DNA from: Epiperipatus broadwayi
Taxonomy: Eukaryota > Onychophora > Udeonychophora > Euonychophora > Peripatidae
Length of the DNA stretch: 64,000 nucleotides
Assembly: GCA_028023455.1 (NCBI GenBank)
Contig: JAQFVV010007215.1
Span: 1-64,000, forward strand
Reading direction: 5' to 3'
Below are positions 61,061-64,000 of the stretch, piece by piece. The notes below the pieces were generated by a model that was not told the origin of the DNA, ran no database searches, and was given only the letters and a program-made list of their open reading frames with translations. The translations under genes were made by a program, and so were the position numbers. How positions within the stretch are numbered: position 1 is the first letter of the stretch; every line of letters begins with the position of its first letter.

Positions 61061-61754
61061 GAAAACCTTTCAAGCCCATTATGAAGTCAGCAATAACACT
61101 AACAACAGCCTTCAGTTATCTTACACAACATTGATCAGTCTGGAAGCCTCCTCATTGATGTCAGCAGAGAATATACCAACACATATCACTTAGATAACCA
61201 CATACTAACTACTCCTAGCCCACAACCTAGACAATTTACTCATCAAAGTGAAATTACCAACATAACCACAAGAATGATAACAAACCCCACCCTATCACCT
61301 AATCTGTCACTAGATATATCAATGAATCCAACCAACACTGTTCTCAAAATCTCCATACAAATTAGGGACCCAATATCACTATGTCTTCTATCTATAGTCA
61401 TATACTCCCACCCTACCCACCAGAAAACAAAAGGAAGCCTAGTAGAGCCAAAAGAAACCAAGAAATCAATTAGCCAAAAACAGTCAACCCATAGAATATG
61501 TCAGGGAAAAAGAACTACTATGCAATATTCAAATTCCCATGGATACTAAACATCCTCCAGAAAATTTAACTATCCAATTTCAGAATAGTATGGATGACCA
61601 AATCACAGAATATTTAGTATTGGTGAGTATACCAGACACAACTCAGTCATAAAATGGTGACAACTAAACTCATTTATTACCAGCCTATCATACAGTGAAG
61701 GCTTCAACCCCTTCCAAAGAAAATCACCAATCCACTCCTTCTCACCCCACAACC

Positions 61755-62490
61755 ATGAGATTAAAATCATATCATTTAATACCAGAAGAATTAACTCAAC
61801 TGCCAAAGTATGTCAGCTAAATAAGTGGATAAACATTGAACAAATTCATGTTCAAGAGCTTCTGAAAATAAAAATACACAGTGGGTCAAAATGTATCTTG
61901 TTGTGTACTTCAACAGGCAATGTTTCTGTGCATTTTCAAGAGTTACTTCATCACCATCTGCTGGAATATCACTCATCATTGCTTTATCTTGTCTATTGCT
62001 AATCTTCAGGATCCTACATGACTATCACATTTTGACACCATTGTATCACAATCAATATCATATTTGCCTAAGTTCCTCCAGGCTCAACATCATAACAGAC
62101 ATAATCAGTGCTATCAATTCATTGTTGGGCTGTACTCTTACTTGATCATTTTAATAGGGGTCTTCAATCATGGTTTCTCAGCATTCACATTCAAATGATT
62201 GCACTAGCTAACCACTTCCTGTGTCAATTGATGAAGGGTACTACAACTTGTCTCACAGGTTCTCTGCTTTTATTCATCTGTGTTACACTATCTAATTTAT
62301 ACTGGAGCTCAATCTTTCCCCAATCTCCAATCATGGAGTATAGACCCTCACTTTTAGCCTTGAACATCTTCACACAACTACCAGTCAGAAAACCTAACTT
62401 GTTTCTTCTTCCCTCAGCTAACACCAATTTTTTGTTTTTGAAAACAAAATGTTATGATATACAAACTGGAAAATCTATTCAGTGACCCAA
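61755..62490 (+). pseudogene. LINE-B copy 2 APE endonuclease relic
   Basis: Starts IKIISFNTRRINSTAKVCQL then LNKWINIEQIHVQELLK (61758-61865), the N-terminal 'i..WN...i......L......dii..QE' of APE-type LINE endonucleases (Asn and QE/VQE present). Later LLLDHFNRGLQSWF (62129-62170) corresponds to the LLGDFNA..W box. Frameshifted at least twice between these. Confidence 0.65.
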
Positions 62491-63299
62491 TCTAGCAATA
62501 TATAGCACTTATAAACATGCTTTTTTTCAACATTTCTCATATTCCATGGTAATCCTCTTTTCCTGCCAACTTGCACTGGTCAATAAGGTTAAGAAAAAAA
62601 TACCATGTCAAAACATACTCAACACTCCCAGCAATGCTTACATAAGCTCATGCAAACTTGCTAACAAACATGAAAACAGCTTAAAGAATATCTAGAAATC
62701 ATGAAGAGAAGGATATGCCTTGGACAACAGCATGCTTGGGGATATGTATATTGAGCTCTTGGTCACATCATTAATATGAATATCTTTAGAGCACTGCATA
62801 TGGAAGGAGTTATCTATGCAGGGCATAATATGATACTATCAATCTACTAACATTTGCAGTACTTGTTAAAACCATCTCCATATTACTTTGGCCATCCTCA
62901 AAATGACTCCCATTTCCATGCATAATAGTTCAATGACAAGTTAGCTACCATTAATCAGGTATGCTATCTAGAAACCCATTTGACACATGCTTTATTTTTT
63001 TGCATCTCAGTTAACTAGACAGTTTACTAAATCAAGGGCTTGTAACCCATTATCCTTGTTGCATTTATTATACAACTAACAGCTATATCAATGCTTTCTA
63101 ATGTAATCCTATCTCAATGGGACAACTGGGAATAAAAATGTGGGAAAAGTCATTAACAATCCAGTTAGTGTCTTATCTGTCTCCTCTGATTTTACCAGTG
63201 CTATAGATTGATTTATTCACCACATGAGTTGCACAAATATTCAAGATAACCATGAACTCTGTATAAGAGGGAAAAAAATGCATCAATATAACAATATAA

Positions 63300-63870
63300 G
63301 TCAATATTGAAGCAGCCTTCAATTCAATATGTGTCAAAGCATTAATTGATATTTTTGATACATAACAACTAAGTCATGATTTTCACATTTGGCTCAGTGG
63401 TAGGAATTCCCATTTGTTTATTCCACCCATTTAATCTCACAAGAAATCACTCCCAAACTCACTAATATTTATCTAGCATATTAACCCACTTCTAATAAAC
63501 TTTCAACAAAAATAGCTAACATCTGCATTTCAGATACGCAGGAGTTTATTGCATGTATTACATACACAAAAAATATATCCATTTTCCTGATATGACCTAA
63601 ACACTTGCCATTACTTCAAAAGGGATTCAAAGATTTCACTTACACATGAATTCAAATTTAATTTGGAGAAAACTGCAGCCTGGTCACAATACACCAATAA
63701 ATCCTTTACCCAAACTTTAAAGACCAACCTGTGACATTCTTAGGTTTCCCATTCTACATGGGATTACATGCCATGAGGCACAAAATACCCTTAAGATTAT
63801 CATCTCTCTTTCCAGAACATACCTTTCAGTTTATTAAATATTACAGCAATTTTAATCTTGCAATCAAAAT
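63300..63870 (+). pseudogene. LINE-B copy 2 reverse transcriptase relic
   Basis: IEAAFNSICVKALIDIFDT (63306-63362) matches RT motif A of I/Jockey-group LINEs (DIEgAFn....), with the catalytic Asp before IE lost. Farther on, NLEKTA (63659-63676) and VTFLGFPFYMGLHA (63731-63772) match the 'n..KT' and 'YLG' boxes. Motif B and the YADD box are not recognisable between them. Confidence 0.55.
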
Positions 63871-64000
63871 CAATTACTAGCTATCTACCATCAAATTCAC
63901 AAAATTATTCACAACCATTATTTCCTCCTTATGCAGCAAATTACTATGAGAAAGAAAGATGGTATCCATATCACTTAAACATTTCCATATCTCCCTGATT

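Larger units (their letters stand above)
60180..64000 (+). mobile_element. LINE-B copy 2 (non-LTR retrotransposon, degenerate, runs off the right edge)
   Basis: In order on the plus strand: gag-like ORF1 with zinc knuckle, APE-type endonuclease, RT. The plus strand is unusually rich in C and A across the whole stretch. Every frame is broken by stops and indels. The paralogue at 20.9-22.25 kb shares the ORF1/endonuclease part. The RT wording (IEAAFNS..) differs from LINE-A, so this is another lineage, probably in the I/Jockey group. Confidence 0.75.

Noticed and set aside
61243-62427. Minus-strand frames of 60-72 codons
   Set aside because: Antisense shadows of the degenerate LINE-B ORFs.

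Overview
This is a strongly AT-rich animal (metazoan invertebrate) genome segment. The signs are long spliced introns, abundant (TA)n, (TAA)n and (TAG)n microsatellites, and remnants of non-LTR retrotransposons, Penelope-like elements, Merlin and hAT-like DNA transposons, MITE-like palindromes and tRNA-derived SINEs. Nothing bacterial or phage-like is present. The sequence does not let me fix the phylum.

The only host protein gene I can support is the 5' half of a type II membrane metallopeptidase of family M13 (neprilysin / endothelin-converting enzyme) on the minus strand. Exon 1 is 34045-33338, exon 2 is a 48-bp mini-exon at 8669-8622, and exon 3 is 2631-2482. All junctions are phase 0, and the catalytic part lies off the left end of the window. 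Intron 1 is 24.7 kb and intron 2 is 6.0 kb, so most of positions 2632-33337 is intronic for this gene.

The most interesting content is in intron 1. At 23176-26626 a ~424-bp unit is repeated head to tail (eight full-length units plus a ninth stub), followed at 26625-26975 by a partial inverted copy. Every full unit carries, on the minus strand (the sense strand of the host gene), a recognisable type I hammerhead ribozyme. Its core is CTGAAGA, stem II GACC-CATA-GGTC, GAAA, a minimal self-complementary stem III ACC-GGT, a GTC cleavage triplet and an interrupted stem I. This is the architecture of metazoan retrozymes and of Penelope pseudo-LTR ribozymes.

A second, unrelated hammerhead family is dispersed at 15.7, 16.2, 19.4, 35.1, 42.4, 42.7 and 43.0 kb. 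It has stem II GTGCTG-GTT-CAGCAC and a cut before TTGGT, and it is linked to a sequence with a tRNA-like B box. A third, degenerate hammerhead-like motif sits at Penelope-like termini (13.9, 29.1, 30.1, 35.4, 37.5 kb), beside a Penelope GIY-YIG endonuclease remnant at 29.3-30.0 kb.

Outside the gene, 34-46 kb holds an inverted Penelope-type repeat, a hAT-like element, LINE-A copy 1 (39.3-41.2 kb), a near-perfect 89-bp-arm palindrome, a cluster of the second hammerhead family, and tandem plus inverted fragments of a Merlin (ISXO2-like) transposase (43.9-46.1 kb). From 46.3 to 56.4 kb I find no genes, only a SINE and large microsatellites. LINE-A copy 2 is at 56.4-57.8 kb. A second LINE family (LINE-B: gag-type CCHC knuckle, APE endonuclease, RT) fills 60.2-64.0 kb, with a shorter relative at 20.9-22.25 kb. 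All mobile-element reading frames are broken, apart from the 5'-truncated Penelope endonuclease frame.
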